Below are positions 47,201 through 59,900 of a stretch of 64,000 bases of DNA, one piece after another. The DNA lies in assembly GCA_003116995.1 (NCBI GenBank), contig BDSL01000012.1, positions 919,001 to 983,000 on the forward strand. Direction: 5' to 3'. Origin of the DNA: Yamagishiella unicocca. Lineage: Eukaryota > Chlorophyta > Chlorophyceae > Chlamydomonadales > Volvocaceae. The position numbers and the translations under genes were made by a program. Position 1 is the stretch's first letter; each line of letters begins with the position of its first letter. The notes below the pieces were generated by a model that was not told the origin of the DNA, made no database searches, and worked only from the letters and a program-made list of their open reading frames with translations.

Positions 47201-50200
47201 ACGGCTTGGTTGGCGACCGGGGGGCCGGACACGGGGATCGGTGGCTGGGCGGGGGGGACGGTTTGGGGATCCAGGGAGGGCGTGGCTTGGCGGGGAGGCC
47301 CCCAGCTGTGTAGCACGTGCCCACGCCGCCGGCCAGGCCCCTAAGCACGTGATTCGTCCTTGACTGCTGACCCCCTGCAAACACACCCTACAACTCGTGT
47401 TTCACCCGCCCCCCCCGCCGCCGCCGCACCTATGTCGTGCAACCGGTCTTGATGCCCCCCCCTCCCCCCCCGCCCCGCCGTTCTTCACGTGTAACCCCCC
47501 CGCCCCGCCGCACCTATGTCGTGCAACCGGTCTTTATGCTACTCCCGCCACGCACGCCCCCACACACACCTCGCGCTCTCTCCCTCCCTCTCTCCCCCAT
47601 GCGCCCACTATCCTGTCTTTTTCGTGTCAACGGTTTTCACGCCACCCTCCACAGCGCCATCCCGCTGCTGCCCCGCTACACCTCCGCGGGCCCGCGTCTG
47701 GACAAGAACGGCAACGAGCGGGACCCGTTGGAGCGGCGGCGGCAGCAGCAGGAGACAGCCGCGGAGGCGGCGTCCCTGATGCTGGAGTCGCGGCTGCGGG
47801 AGCGGCGGCCGGGGCCGGGGGCCATGCGCGACGACGTGTTCTGGCCGGGCAGCGGCGACCCACGGGCCGGCGGATCTGCTGGAGGCGCGGGCGGTATGGG
47901 GATAGGGCCCGGCGGGCCGGCGGGCGGCTTCGGGCCGGGCGTTGGCGTCGGCGGCCCCGGGCGGCGCAAGCACCGAAACCAGGGGCTTCGAATGATCGAA
48001 GCGGACGCGAGGCGGCTCATGGCGGCGCAGGTGAGGATGAGGCTGCACGAGGGCAGCGGCCCCTCCTGCCTCAGCAGCGGCGAGGCGGTGCACCTGAAGG
48101 CGCCCTTCACGTTGCTGGGGAGGGTGGTAGCGAAAAGGTCTGGTTAGGCGACATAGGAACGGAGAGCAGAAACTTACTGGCGGGGGGGGGAGGTTTGAGG
48201 TGGTGGCCTGGTGCTGGTTGTCCAAGCCAACACGGGGATTACAGGAGGAGCGCTTGAACGGCCAGTGCTTTGGCCCAATGGACCAAACTGTGCGGGGCCG
48301 GGTAGAGCACGGCGGGGCAGGGTCCTTATCCCCCCCCACACACACACTAGACGCAAGCTCCCCCGACACACACCCCACCAGTCTCCTCTTCTTTTTTTGC
48401 TGTCGTTGGGTGACACTCCACCACCTGGTACGAGTTTACCTCCCCACCACCTGGTACGTGTTCTCCTCCCCACCACCTTGCCGGCTGGTGCGCAGGCGGG
48501 CGACAACCGCTTCAGCTACCGCTCCAAGCCGCCCATCAGCGTCGCGCCCTTCGTCAACATGGGCGGACTGGCCAACGGCGCCTCGGCGGAGGGCCTGCCC
48601 TTCTCCATCGTGCGGCCCTCCCTGCAGCCCGCCTACCTGCCGTGCGACTCGCCCACGGACGCCTACGCCGCCAGCCTGGCGCGGTTCATCTCCAAGTGCG
48701 GGAAGGCGGTGCAGGTAAGGAAGAGGACGGACCGGCAGGACCGCTGGGACGCTCGAGGGAGGGCGGAGGGCGCCGGGGGCCCTGGGCTGCGGAGCCTGGG
48801 GAGGGCCTCGCCGTCTTCGACCCGCCATGTGGAATGCGGCGATGTGTTCTCGGTTAGGGTTGAAGGGGCCCCGTTGTAGCCTTCTCGACAGATCTCTCGC
48901 TGGCATGGAAGATTCGCGGATTTTCTTATAGAGCCCCCCCCGGCAAACAGATTGAAAAGGGGGGACCCAACGATTGGGTTTCGGCGGCCCGGGGAATGAG
49001 CTGCCAGGACAGGTCGTGCCAGGACACGTCGTGACGGTGGCCGCGTCACCGGATGGCCTAGCCCCTGGCTGAAGCTGGAGTCGTACATTTACTTAAGTGT
49101 CTGTCCAGCCAGCTCCTGTGTCCACACGCTGCCCTGATGTCGCCGTTGCCGGCATGCGGCTGCTGCAGATGGCGGCGTTCAAGCGGTTGCTGGAGCCCCC
49201 TCCGCCGCCGCCCCCGGACCCGGCCAAGCTGGCGCAGGAGGCGCTGCAGCAGCAGCTGTTGCAGCAGCAGCAGGCGGCCATGATGCAACAGGCGGCGGTG
49301 CTGCAGCAGCAGCGGCAGCAGCAGGGGCCAGTAGCTGGCATGCCGGGGGTGCCCTCGGCGGTGCCCAACGGGGGGCCTCCCCCGACAACTGGGGCCTCGC
49401 TGCCGGGGGCGCAGCAACCCGGCGGCATGCCGCTTGCAGGGCAGCCGCAGCAGCCGGGGATGCAGCCGCCGTTCTCGATGCAACCCGGAATCGCTCAAGC
49501 GCAAGCACCGCAGCAGCAACAGTATCTGCAGCCTCATGGGGCGGCCGTGCAGCCGGGGCAGCAGCAGCTGCAGCAGCAGCAACTGCAACAACAGCAGCAG
49601 CAGCTGCAGCAACTGCAACAACAGCAGCAGCAGCTGCAACAGCAGCAACAGCAGCTGGCCCCGCAACAGCAGCAGCACATTCAGCCCTCGCAGCAACAGG
49701 TGCACCAATCGAATGGGTATGTGATGCCATCAGGTGCAGCCCAGGCGCAGGCAGCCCAGCAACCGATGCGACCACAGGCGATGCAGCCGATGCAACCACA
49801 GGCGATGCAGCCGCAGCAGGCGATGCAGCCGCAGCCGGCAATGCAGCCGCAGCAGGCAATGCAGGCGATGCAGCCGCAGCAGGCGATGCAGCCGCAGCAG
49901 GCGATGCAGCCGCAGCAGGCAATGCAGCCGCAGCAGGCGATGCAGCCGCAGCAGGCGATGCAGCCGCAGGCAGCCCAGCAGGCGATGCAACCACAGGCAA
50001 TGCAGCCGCAGCAAGCAATGCAGCCGCAGCAGGCGATGCAGCCGCAGCAGGCAATGCAGCCGATGCAGGCAATGCAGCCGCAGGCAGCCCAGCAGCCGCA
50101 GGCAGCCCAGCAGCCGATGCAACCACAGGCGATGCAGCCGCAGCAGGCGCAGGCAGCCCAACAGCCGATGCAGCCGCAGCAGGCAATGCAGCACTTCAAC

Positions 50201-50494
50201 CATTCCGCGCCCTCGGGACCCGCACCTTCGCCGCAACCATCCTCATCGATGCCCGGAATGCACATGCAGCAGCCACAGCAGCAGCCACAGCAGCCGCAGC
50301 AGTACATGCCAGGCTATCCACAACAGCAGCAGCAGCGGCCGGGCATGCCCATGCACCCCGGATCAGGATCAGCACAGCCGGGGGTGATGCTGCAGGGCCA
50401 CCTGCAGCAGCCGGGGATGGCGCAGGCCGGCTACTCGGCCACCAGCAGTATCCCCGGATACCCGTCTGGTGCTACCGGAGGCGGCCCTGGGTAG
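44214..50494 (+). CDS. Bromodomain protein, plant BRD (SWI/SNF subunit)-like
   Basis: Six exons: 44214-45746, 46366-46446, 46782-46972, 47655-48030, 48496-48714, 49169-50494. Phases match throughout and total 3726 nt (1241 aa). The start is the ATG at 44214 (MKLKIRVPG); an upstream in-frame GTG is ignored. Residues 1-480 are Ala/Gly/Pro-rich with four short LK(I/L)-type basic-hydrophobic motifs. The bromodomain spans about 488-600: FAKAVTDEVAPGYSE, IKEPIDLSVIRERM, LLLMTNNAKTYN with the acetyl-lysine-binding Asn552. A Glu/Arg-rich helix (DPLERRRQQQE) and a block with AYAASLARFISKCG follow, like the YARSLARF block of plant BRD1/2/13 proteins. Residues from 801 are Gln-rich with tandem QPQQAM repeats. 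It probably binds acetylated histones in the nucleus. Confidence 0.85.
49560..50190 (+). repeat. Poly-Q and QPQQAM coding repeats
   Basis: CAG/CAA runs at 49558-49680 encode poly-Gln with Leu spacers. From 49784 to 50190 the 15- to 18-bp word ATGCAGCCGCAGCAGGC repeats about 20 times, encoding MQPQQA. These lie inside the last exon of the bromodomain gene; antisense open frames here are by-products. Confidence 0.92.
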
Positions 50495-52571
50495 CCAGGT
50501 GTCGGTTGGATGGGCGCGCGTGGGTTTGGGGGGGGGAGCTATTTGGGGCTTATGCAGGTTGGGTCGTGCGGAGGCGACCAGCGTTAGGCCTGCCGACGGC
50601 GGGGCCGCGCTGGCGTCCCAGGGAAGGGCGGCGGTGCGGTGGGGGGCAAATGTCGTACAGTCGTACATTGCGGTGCGGCGTGGCGTGACGCGGTGCCACG
50701 GTAGTGTCGAGGAAGCTCGTCCATTTGGAGGCCGCGGAGTTGAGGCGACCAGCCACGCGGCGTTTTGAGGGCCGGCCGCAGCCGGAACCGCGTGCTAGGT
50801 GTATGGCCGGCGGAGTGGGGGTGTATCCTGCACACCCGCAGCTGATACCTCTCGAGTGCTGGGTCCTGGCCCCAGGAGCAGCAATAGGCACGTGCGGGCG
50901 TGTACGGACGGGGCAATACGCAGGCTGCACGGATCAGCGTCAAATGCGAGGACGAGGAGGAAGGCATGGGCTGATAAGGGCCGGAGCGTCACTCGCAATC
51001 ACTGACGGTGTGTTGAGCCTGCATGAGGCATTACGACATCCTCCGGTCTGCAGATGGGAAGTCCCGCTGCCAGCTGTGCTGAGGCAAGTCGGGTTTAGTT
51101 TGTCAATAGAGGTTGTCCAGACGGTTCAAACGAGGTATTTAATTACCAAGGGGTACGTCGGTTAGTTGCACCGTTGCTGATGCTCATGCTGATTCTTCGA
51201 CGGCTCAGCTGCGGGAACAGTTAGGATATAGAAGTCACTTCGGTGCGGAAAGACGCTGCCTATGATGAAGTCCAGCAGCAGCGCTTGCACGTGTGTTACC
51301 GTGGAAGAACAGAAAAGCCCCAGGTTAACTGCGGTCAGCGACTGGTGCTGGTGCCCGCGTTTGCATGTAAACACTCCATACACCACTATGGCATCGCTGC
51401 AGTTGGCTTTGCATGACACAGTTAGCATAGCCCAGCAGTGCGCTGTGCTGCTTACTCCTGCCGTCCACTACTACTTCGACTTTGCCGCCACCCCGCCTGC
51501 AGCCGGCCCGGCCCGTTTCCTCCGGTTTCGAATAGCTTATACTTTCTTTCCCGATGACAGCTAATCCGCCGGTTCTAGGTACGGCCACTGTCGCTCCTCC
51601 ACCCCCCAACACCGGACCACCAGGTTTACATTCGGCAATATGCAAGCGCTGATTCCTCGACACCTCCGGGTGTGCTTTCCCCCTTACTCACTGAGCCGCC
51701 TTTGACACAAACACTCCAAATTTGCTGAAACCAAGTAACAGATGCCACACGCCGTAACCAGCTGAAAAACAAATAATAGGACACAAAATTCCCATGAACG
51801 ATGTCAAGCGTCAGAGTTTATGCAAAAGAACTGCGGCCTGGCCCACCCTCGCCTTACGGTTTTGTGCCATACTAGCGATGCATCGGTGCTCTCCACAGAC
51901 CAACCTCCCTGCCTGCGGCTTCTCCTAGCTATACATACCCTGCTGCCTGTGTCAGGCATAAGCCACCCAGCACAGGGGCCAGCAAAAGCGGGTAGGGGCT
52001 CAAACAAGGGTGAGCCTGCGCAGCGCAACAGACAGCACGGCCACCTTCGGGTGCAAGGAAAACCCTGTACCAAGCTTTCCAGATCGACGCCGCCCACCGG
52101 TTATCTCCGAAAGCTAAATGCATGTCCGCCATCCGCCGCCCATCCCCCAATGCGCCGCAACCCCTTTTGGGGACTACTTAGTTTCCGTCCAGGAATACGT
52201 TTTTGCGCTTCCTGCTGTTTAAGCGGCGCCTACTGAAATGCGAGCGCGGCAGCAGTGCCAAGCATCGCTACACCCAGCGGGTGCTGATCATTTCCGGGAC
52301 GACTATACAACACTCAACACGGATTCTTACCTCTCCAGCGCAATCAGTAGCACTACACTCGTTGCGCGCCCTGGCGCCGATAACCCCCGAGACCCGCCCC
52401 TCACCCCTTCCGTTGGTTATAGTTGTGCTCAGCGACTGCACCCAACGCCGCCACAGCTGAGAGCGTGACCTGACAGCCGCGGTCTGGCCTGGCTTGGCAG
52501 CAGCAGCAGCACCGACCGACACCGTCCGTCCCCAGCCCCCAAAATTTCCTTCCAGTCGCACCACTTCCCCG
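50495..52571. other. Convergent intergenic region (3' UTRs), no further gene seen
   Basis: Lies between the stop codons of the plus-strand bromodomain gene and the minus-strand SNARE gene, so it should hold both 3' UTRs. Open frames on either strand lack recognisable motifs. A TGTAA-type poly(A) word (the green-algal signal) occurs on the minus strand near 51624, but its distance from the stop makes assignment weak. Confidence 0.5.
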
Positions 52572-54366
52572 CTACTTATTCTTGATGCAGTTGCCGCCGG
52601 AGAAGCACACCAGCAGGAAGATCACCAGGCCCAGCAGCAACAGCGCGACCAGCACTATCAGCTTCATCCGGCAGTTCTGCCACCACATCTTGTTGCGCAG
52701 CTGGCGGCCCTTCCGCTGAAACTGCTCCGCCTGGAATTGGGGTCAGGGTTTTAGGATTTCAGGATTTTAGGAGAAGACGAGGAGAAGGGGGAGGGGTTAG
52801 TCCGTGAATTTGCTTCGGGCCGAATTTGCTTCAGCCTCTACAGGTTATATATTCCATGGGTCGCGCCGTCCATACGGGCCTTGACGCTGTCCAGACACGA
52901 CCACTGCACCAGCCCAACGCATCAGTCACCCCTAAACATGGTGTAACGCTAGCACGCTTCCGTACAGTCGCCGTACCTGGTTTCGGAGATCATCCGTCTT
53001 GTCCACTAGCAGCTCGATCTTCTCGCCTCGCTCCAGGACCTTCTCGATGTTCTCCACCACCACGTCCTTGACTTCGTTCACCTGCCGAGCAGCGACGTCC
53101 GGATAAGACAGGTCGTTAGGCAGCGTTAGGACGATGGGCGTTTTCATCCCCGGGGAGCTGGCACTGTAACCGGGATTTGCAGACTGCGGGGTTCCGCAGG
53201 GTGGCATTTCCAATTGGTACGTTACCTTCTTTTGTACGGCCGCAATCTTGGAAATTTCCTCCGGATGCGCCATGCAGTACTCCATGTGGTTCTTCAGTCG
53301 GGGCCTGCATATGTACGGTCCAGCGATCGGTTTCTGTTTTTAGAGGCCTTCGGTTGGGTAAGGTTTTCGAGGAGCCTGTAGTGTTGTAGCCGTTCTGGCT
53401 CCCTTGTAACACTCGCATTCTGTAGTGTTCGCTTGAAGGCGGAGCCCCCGCACGCTGGCTTGCATTGGCGGCACTGAAAAGGTACAGAGGTTGTACTGTT
53501 GGAGCCATCTTGGGGACCTCAGCTGACGGGCGGCCAAAGCCGCCCAGAAAGGCCCCAGCCGTCGGTGGCAAATGTGGTGGCAAGTGGCCAATACACATGT
53601 CGTTGCGCGCCCCGCAAAATTTATCCCGCGCAAAATCCAAGCCGGAAAGGGATGCAACCGGCAAGTTGGCTTTGTCCCAGCGGGGGATTGCGACGGAGGG
53701 TTACCTAGCACGTCCAAGGTTCGTTGCTTCACCCACACATAACGCACTAACTGGCAGCGCTCTGCCAAACCTAAAACCCTAGGCATCCCTTTGGACTAAG
53801 TCCTGTCTGTACCCAGACATGAAATAAGGGCGGGGTGCTTGAAAAACGTGTAACGTACAAAACATGAGCCATCCCGAGAAACATATTATGGGGCTGCGAC
53901 AAACCAGGCGAGGACACCTTTTCACATGACTGAACGTCCAAGTCGACATGTATAGGAACATCCAGTGTGAGCACTTACCCAAAGTTGCGTTCCATGCTGT
54001 GCGCAGCTGCGGTCCGCGCCTTGTCCGCAAATTTCTCCTCGAACTCATCCCGCACGCGCTCCAAGAACGCAAACGGTATTTGGCGTCCATACGCGTCATC
54101 CGCGACAACGAGATATGCTGCGGAGCATAAAATTAAGGGCTTACCGGAACCGAGCTATCACACGCGTCGCACTGACAGGACTCACTGTATCCATTGTAAA
54201 CGGTGAAGTTGAAGGTATGTCGGTCGCACGCAATCGTAAACTTGCTTTCAGGATTCACTAACTTTTGCAGGCACTCAATTGCCACTGTGTTAAAGTTCCC
54301 GCTGTATGGGGTGTACTCCGCGAGCACTGTTGTGTCGCGGGCCACGAACGAGTAAATGAGAGGCAT
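52572..54366 (-). CDS. VAMP7: VAMP72-type longin R-SNARE, gene A
   Basis: Five exons: 54366-54186, 54117-53979, 53304-53226, 53081-52977, 52730-52572. GT-AG sites, consistent phases (1, 2, 0, 0), 663 nt and 220 aa, the normal VAMP7-family length. Residues 1-115 form the longin domain (MPLIYSFVARDTTVLAEY, YLVVADDAYGRQIPFAFLE). Residues about 133-188 are the SNARE motif with the zero-layer Arg151 (VLERGEKIELLVDKTDDL). Residues about 194-214 are the C-terminal membrane anchor (KLIVLVALLLLGLVIFLLVC), ending NCIKNK. Plant VAMP72 proteins drive vesicle fusion at the plasma membrane and cell plate; the same trafficking role is inferred. It is divergently paired with gene B. Confidence 0.95.
53304..53978 (-). 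other. Intron 2 of SNARE gene A with a short dispersed repeat
   Basis: Unlike the small introns around it, this one is 674 bp. At 53385-53420 it carries, in inverted orientation, a 35-bp word also found at 42985-43020 (TTACAAGGGAGCCAGAACGG core). Confidence 0.7.
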
Positions 54367-54832
54367 GGCTACTCCAAAGGGGGAAACGGTTGCCTATAAT
54401 ATGGTGCGCGGGAGACAGGGATCTTCAAGACAGCGGCAAGGACAGGAAACTATTATGGAAATGTGTATACCTAAGTGTGCAAGTTACAAGTTTATAGTTT
54501 TATTGGCGGTGGCCGTGGAATTGAACCATCGCCCCAGCAGCTGCTGGGACCTCCTGATAGTGCATTGGCAAGAACCTGTAACGACACCCTTCCCCTACTT
54601 TTCGTTCAACATACAACACAGAAACACTCCAACGCTTAGTGCTGATTTTTACCTGCGCATTACTTTCAAACAAAGAAACGCTTGGTTCTTTGCAACAGCT
54701 CGAGGTGTGCTTTATCTTGCTACCCGTATACAATAAACTGATATTTTTTAGGTATCCCACACGGTTTTTCATCCATGGCAATATGGTGGCTTTGTAACTG
54801 AAGAGGCGCGGTGGGAGCGGGAGCCGGAAGGC
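54367..54832. promoter_or_regulatory. Shared intergenic region of the divergent SNARE pair
   Basis: The two start codons face away from each other and are 466 bp apart, so both promoters and 5' UTRs must lie here, overlapping or back to back. No classical TATA box is certain; an AT-rich stretch TGATATTTTTTAGGTATCC lies at 54740-54758. The arrangement could allow co-regulation. Confidence 0.6.
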
Positions 54833-56977
54833 ATGCCTCTTATTTACAGCAGCGTGTCCCAAGGCACGGTGACTCTTGCAGAGTACGCCGCTTTCTCAGG
54901 AAATTTCGGGGCAGTAGCCAGGGATTATCTAGAAAAAGCCGGCAACACTGAGGGAAAGTTCACCTTCGACGTCGATGGCCACACTTTTAACTTCCTCAAC
55001 CGAGATGCCTTCAGTAAGTAGGACGTCGGAGTGCAATCGGCGGGAGTGGATGGAGGGTGGCGGCCATCCAGAGCTTGTCGCACAGCCAAACACACTCCGC
55101 ACATAGCACACCTTGCCCCTGCCCTTTGGTTATGCTGTCTCCCTGCCCGCACTTGTAATCAGCAACCCTCTTCCTACTTCGCTCCCGTTTTCCAACCTGG
55201 CATCATATATGCACGTTGATGAACGCGCGCAGTCTATCTGGTCGTGGCGGACGAAGCATATGGACGCGCAATCCCGTCTACCTTTTTGGAAAAGATGGCC
55301 AGCGAATTCAGCGCAAAGTATGCGGAGAAAGCGAAGCAGCCAGCAAAGGAAGGGGCCCTCAATTCGTCCTTCGGGTGAGGCTGGTGCTGGAGTTTTGGGG
55401 CTGCTGGGGCAACACCGGTATTGGTGTGACCGTGGGGGTGTGCATTTTACGTTGGCGCTTATTTATACGGGGGGTAGGGATGCTTATTTGACGGTACGAG
55501 GGGTCAGGGAAACGTGGCGGTATCGGAGCTGACGGTGCTAGCCGAGAGGAAGTGCGAGGGATGGGGCTCGCGGGGGCACCACACTGGCGCACAGCACCGC
55601 AATTGGACGCTGCAGCTATTGGGATTGAGAGGCATGTGGGGATGCACGCACCCGGTAGAGCGGCCGTTGTGTGGTGGGCGGGCGTTGAGCTTGGGGGCGA
55701 AGATCGCCATCTGGGTCGCGACGAGAAGGGCGTTTCTGAGCACACACCCGCTGGGACCAGGCGAGGGCCCAACCGAGGGTTAGGGTTTAGTGGCTGCGAG
55801 GGTGGCTGCGCCGCCCTCCCTCACCCTCTTTTACGCCCACCCTGCCCGCGGATCACCGCCTCCTCGTCACCACCACCGCCGCCACCCTCGCGCACGCCCG
55901 CAGCAAGCAGCTCAAGCAGATGATGGAGCATGCGACACAGTACCCGCAGGAGTACTCCAAGGTGGCGGCGGTGCAGTCACGGGTGAGGTTGGGGACAGGA
56001 GGCCGGTCGCGGGGGGAGACGGCGAGGGAGCTGTGTATTGAGATGGCGAGGGAGCCGTGTATTCGTTGAACAGGACATGACATAGGAGAAGGAGGGAGGT
56101 GCTGGAGTGCGCGAGGCCTACGGGCCGTGTGGGTCGGTCTGCACAGGTCCAGCCGTGTGTAGTGGTAGGGCGCATGTACATGCGGAGGTTTCGGTCGTGT
56201 CGTAGTCTTTAGCGCTGGGTGGTCATCAGCGTCGGCGCCCCAAACCCAAAATATGGTGGCCTAGGGGGTTTGACGCTGGCGGCCGTGCTGCCCGTTTCCT
56301 TCAATCCTTCCAACATCCCTTCCTTTGTTCATCCATGTATTCGCAGGTTGACGAGGCCAAGGGCATCATGGTTGACAACATCGAGAAGGTGATCGCGAGG
56401 GGCGAGAAGCTCGAGGTGCTAACCGACAAGACGGAGAACCTCATGTTTGAGGCAAGTGGCGGGCGGGAGGACATGGGAAGGGCGGGAGCAGGAGGGCGAG
56501 TGGGTTTCTACCGGGCAGGGCAGGGCTGGGTCGGTGTCCCTGGGCTTTCGATCACGCTGTTAGGGGTTGTGTAAACAAGAGGTGCGAAAGTCGATGCTAC
56601 TCCTGTAGAAAACGGAATCGTTTGGGCTGCACGGCTTCTGTCATCGGCCTCACCGATACACGCCTAGCACCTCACCGCTCTTCCTTATCCCCCCTCCCGC
56701 CTCAACCACCCGGCTGTCTCACCCTCCGGTTGCTGCTGCTGGCCCCCACCTGCCTCATCCTCCGGTTGCTGCTGCTCCCCACCTGTCTCACCCTCCGGTT
56801 GCTGCTGCTCCCACCTGCCAGGCCGACCGTTTCGTGCGCACCGGTCGCTCCCTGCGGCGCAAGATGTGGATGCAGAACTGCAAGATGAAGATCGTGGTGG
56901 CGTTCGCTGTGATCTTGTTGGCAGTCATCATCTTCCTGCTCGTGTGCTTCTCGGGCGGAAACTGCCTCAAGCACTAG
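54833..56977 (+). CDS. VAMP7: VAMP72-type longin R-SNARE, gene B
   Basis: Five exons: 54833-55013, 55233-55374, 55904-55982, 56347-56451, 56822-56977; 663 nt, 220 aa. Intron positions and phases match gene A; exon sizes differ by only +3 nt in exon 2 and -3 nt in exon 5. Longin domain: [42 protein letters not shown] motif with zero-layer Arg152 ([18 protein letters not shown]). C-terminal anchor [20 protein letters not shown], ending NCLKH. Intron 4 uses a GC donor (GAG|GCAAGT) with a normal AG acceptor. Gene B clearly arose with gene A by an inverted duplication. Membrane fusion on the secretory or endosomal route is inferred from the family. Confidence 0.95.
56700..56818. repeat. 33-bp tandem repeat next to the last acceptor of SNARE gene B
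   Basis: Three copies of CTCACCCTCCGGTTGCTGCT plus about 13 nt end directly at the acceptor CTGCCAG, enlarging the polypyrimidine-rich end of intron 4. Confidence 0.8.
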
Positions 56978-59900
56978 GCCTCGTGCTGCGTTAGGGCTGG
57001 AGCTCGGGGGGCCTCTGCAGGATTGCGGGTTTTGCGGGTTCCGCCAACGACAAACAGCGGCGACAAAGCTAACGACATCAACGACGATGACAAACAAAGC
57101 AAACCAAAACAGAGCAACCGCCCCTTGGCGGACAGGCGGGGATGCTGGGGCGCTGTCCTACGGGTGCCCGGCCGCAGCGTGTGTTGTGTGGTTAGCGTCG
57201 TAGCTGAGTCGCCCCACCTGTCGAAGCACCGCTGGTGGGACTTGAGGCCGACACGGCTGGGCTGCGGATAGGTAACGCATGCGGCCGGAATGCAAAAACT
57301 CCCGCCATACTAAAACACGAGCGGATTGCGTTCGCTCTGATGCTTTTTGAGAGTTCATAGGCAACGTCCCAATTGCGGATGGCAACACGAGAGGGGGTGT
57401 GGAGCAGGTGCTTGCGGAGGGCGGAGTCTCTCGGGGGTTGCGTGATGCGGCATCCGGTTCGGGGGTGCCTAACATCAGGGCACTCGATCGATGAAGACAA
57501 GAGGAGAGCCGACGGAGGATGGGTTGAACTCGACTCGGCGGTGGACCGCAGTTTCGCGGTTGCGTTGTAGGATGTGGCGTTGTAGGGTGGGGCCCAGGAT
57601 GCTGGTGTGGCGCTGATGGTGATGCCGCTCCCGGCACACCACAGCTTGTGTCAGTCAGTGGTGGTCGTGGTGGCGACCCGCCGGTCACGCAGGGACCGCC
57701 CCGGCTGCCTGCATGCTGACGTGTATGCCGGGCCGCGGCGTGACCCCGTCCCACTGCGGCGCCTCATGCACAGCACGGGCTTTCCGCGTACGACAAGCAG
57801 CCGCCTTAGTATAAACTATCCGTACATATGTATGATTGGGCGTCGGGTCACGTTGTTGCTCGTTTGGGCCTAGGAATGGGGCCTAGCCCGCGTTGAGCCC
57901 CAAGCCGCCGGCGGTAGAGTTGGGGTCGAGTGAGACTCTTCCGGGGGGGGTACCCAGTGGGACGCGGCGCCATCATGGGCGCAGCTTGACGGGGGCTGCG
58001 CCTGGAGGTCTGCGCCGCAGAGGGCGCACTGGTACGCCTGTGCTTTCGCATGCACATGAGCGGCTGCCCCCCCCCCGCTTAGCCTTCGGCTTTCGTATCC
58101 CCAACCCAGTTCTCCAGCATGCATCTCAAAACTTCTGTTTTAAACGTTTTTCCGGACATCCACGGGTTTCCCTCGAACCCCCGCTTAGCCCACGCCCCTC
58201 GGGGCTTGGACCCACTGTAACTTCCGAGGTTGGAAGGCTGCTGCTGGGGCCGACCAATAGCCGATACCTCCTGGGCCGGCCGGTAGCTGCAAGGATCCAC
58301 GACGCTCGGTTGCATGGACACGGATTGGCGCGACCAGCTTACGTAGTGGGAGCACCTTCTGGCACCTTCTGGCACCCAGGTGGCAGCGTGTATGGCAGGT
58401 GGACGGTGCCTGGCTGCCTGCTACTTGCGCCATGGCTGCCAGACATGACTGCGCAGGACGTCGCCCGGATGCCGCATAACCCGGGGCCACGAGGGGCCAA
58501 GTCTAGATGGTCTGGCGAGGGCCCCCTGGTCGGCAGCGGACCTCTGTCCGTTCTGCGTGGTGGTGGTGGTGGTGGTGATGGTGGTTCTCCTTTGGAAGCG
58601 AGGCGAACGGAGACACCGTCAGCTGTTTCACGTGGCGATCCTCTTCCTCCCGAGAGGATGGTGATGCAATGTGAACTTGTGACCAGCATGACCTGCGATA
58701 GCGTCGAGTCGTCGCCCCGGCCCGACACGGCCATCTTCTTAATCCAACATGGCAGATTCTCTTACATTGACATGCATGCACTACTCAGTATCATGCCGGA
58801 CACGCAACCGGCAACGCAGCGTCCCCCTCAGCGGACCTGGCGGCAAGCACCGCTTTCTGCCCCCCCTCCTGCTTCCTCGTCTTTTGCGCCGGCCGGTTCG
58901 AACGCGGAAAACCTATGCGGCACTTGTGCTTAACACTCTCAGCAACGCACCAGATATAGCGGAAGCGTTGAAATGCAAAGACGAAGGAAAAGGCTGCACA
59001 CGCAGACCAGCAGCTCAGCTCGCCCTTCCCTACCTGGGCAACCATCCGGCCCCCAGAAACCATGCGCCCACACGGCGGCGCGCCGAGCGGACGCGTTTGC
59101 AAACACCAAAAATATCAGCCATGGTGAGCCTCCGCCCACGGGAGCAGACTACCGCTTACAGGGTTAGACAGCCACCAAACGCTTCTCGCATCAGCAGTCA
59201 AGCGGAGGCGAGGAGCGCCGCACACGTCCCGAAAAAAAGCGGTCCGTCCGTCCAGACGTGCAGGAGGCCAACGTAACCGCTAGGGAGGCAGTTCCCAAAT
59301 CCTCATCACGCCAGTGCGTCAGCTATCGAGGTCCTCTGATAAAGCACCAGACGCGCGAGGAGTACAGCATCCATACCTTCGCCCTCGCACCTCTCCAGCA
59401 CCCCCCCCCAGCGGGCACGCGACCTCGCCAACCACTTACAAACTAGTACGAGTCGTACGAGCCGTACATAGCTACTGAAACATATTCCACGCGACCTCAG
59501 TAGGCAATGCTGCCTTCAGGTTTAGCGCAGTGTTGGTGTGCGCAGTAACTTCCCAGAAGCGCACTGCCATACACCGGTGGTCATACGGCGGTGCACAGCA
59601 CGTGCCTCCGATGCCGGCCTCCGCCCTCCTCCCCTCACCACTCACCCCTGATCCATCTAGGATACGGCAGCCAGCAACCTAACCATAGTCGCGCGCCATC
59701 GGTAATACACGCGCCATGACACCTTGTCGGTGCCAACAACCAATGTCCTATCTAGGCTTCGGATGGCGCTTAAGTTCTTATGTAAGGACGGTGGTTTCGC
59801 CGTGCTCGCGATCACCGTACAGCACTCACTAAATGAAAAAGTGCTGGCGTTCAGGACGCAGAAGCGAGCAGTGGACATATATTCAGCACGTACCGACGCG

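Noticed and set aside
49179..50307. Long minus-strand frames (Ala-rich and Cys-rich) opposite the bromodomain last exon
   Set aside because: Antisense shadow of the Gln-rich QPQQAM repeat; the plus strand has a consistent spliced model.
57893..58933. 346-codon plus frame
   Set aside because: Biased composition, no known motif, no splice support; long open frames are expected by chance in this GC-rich DNA.
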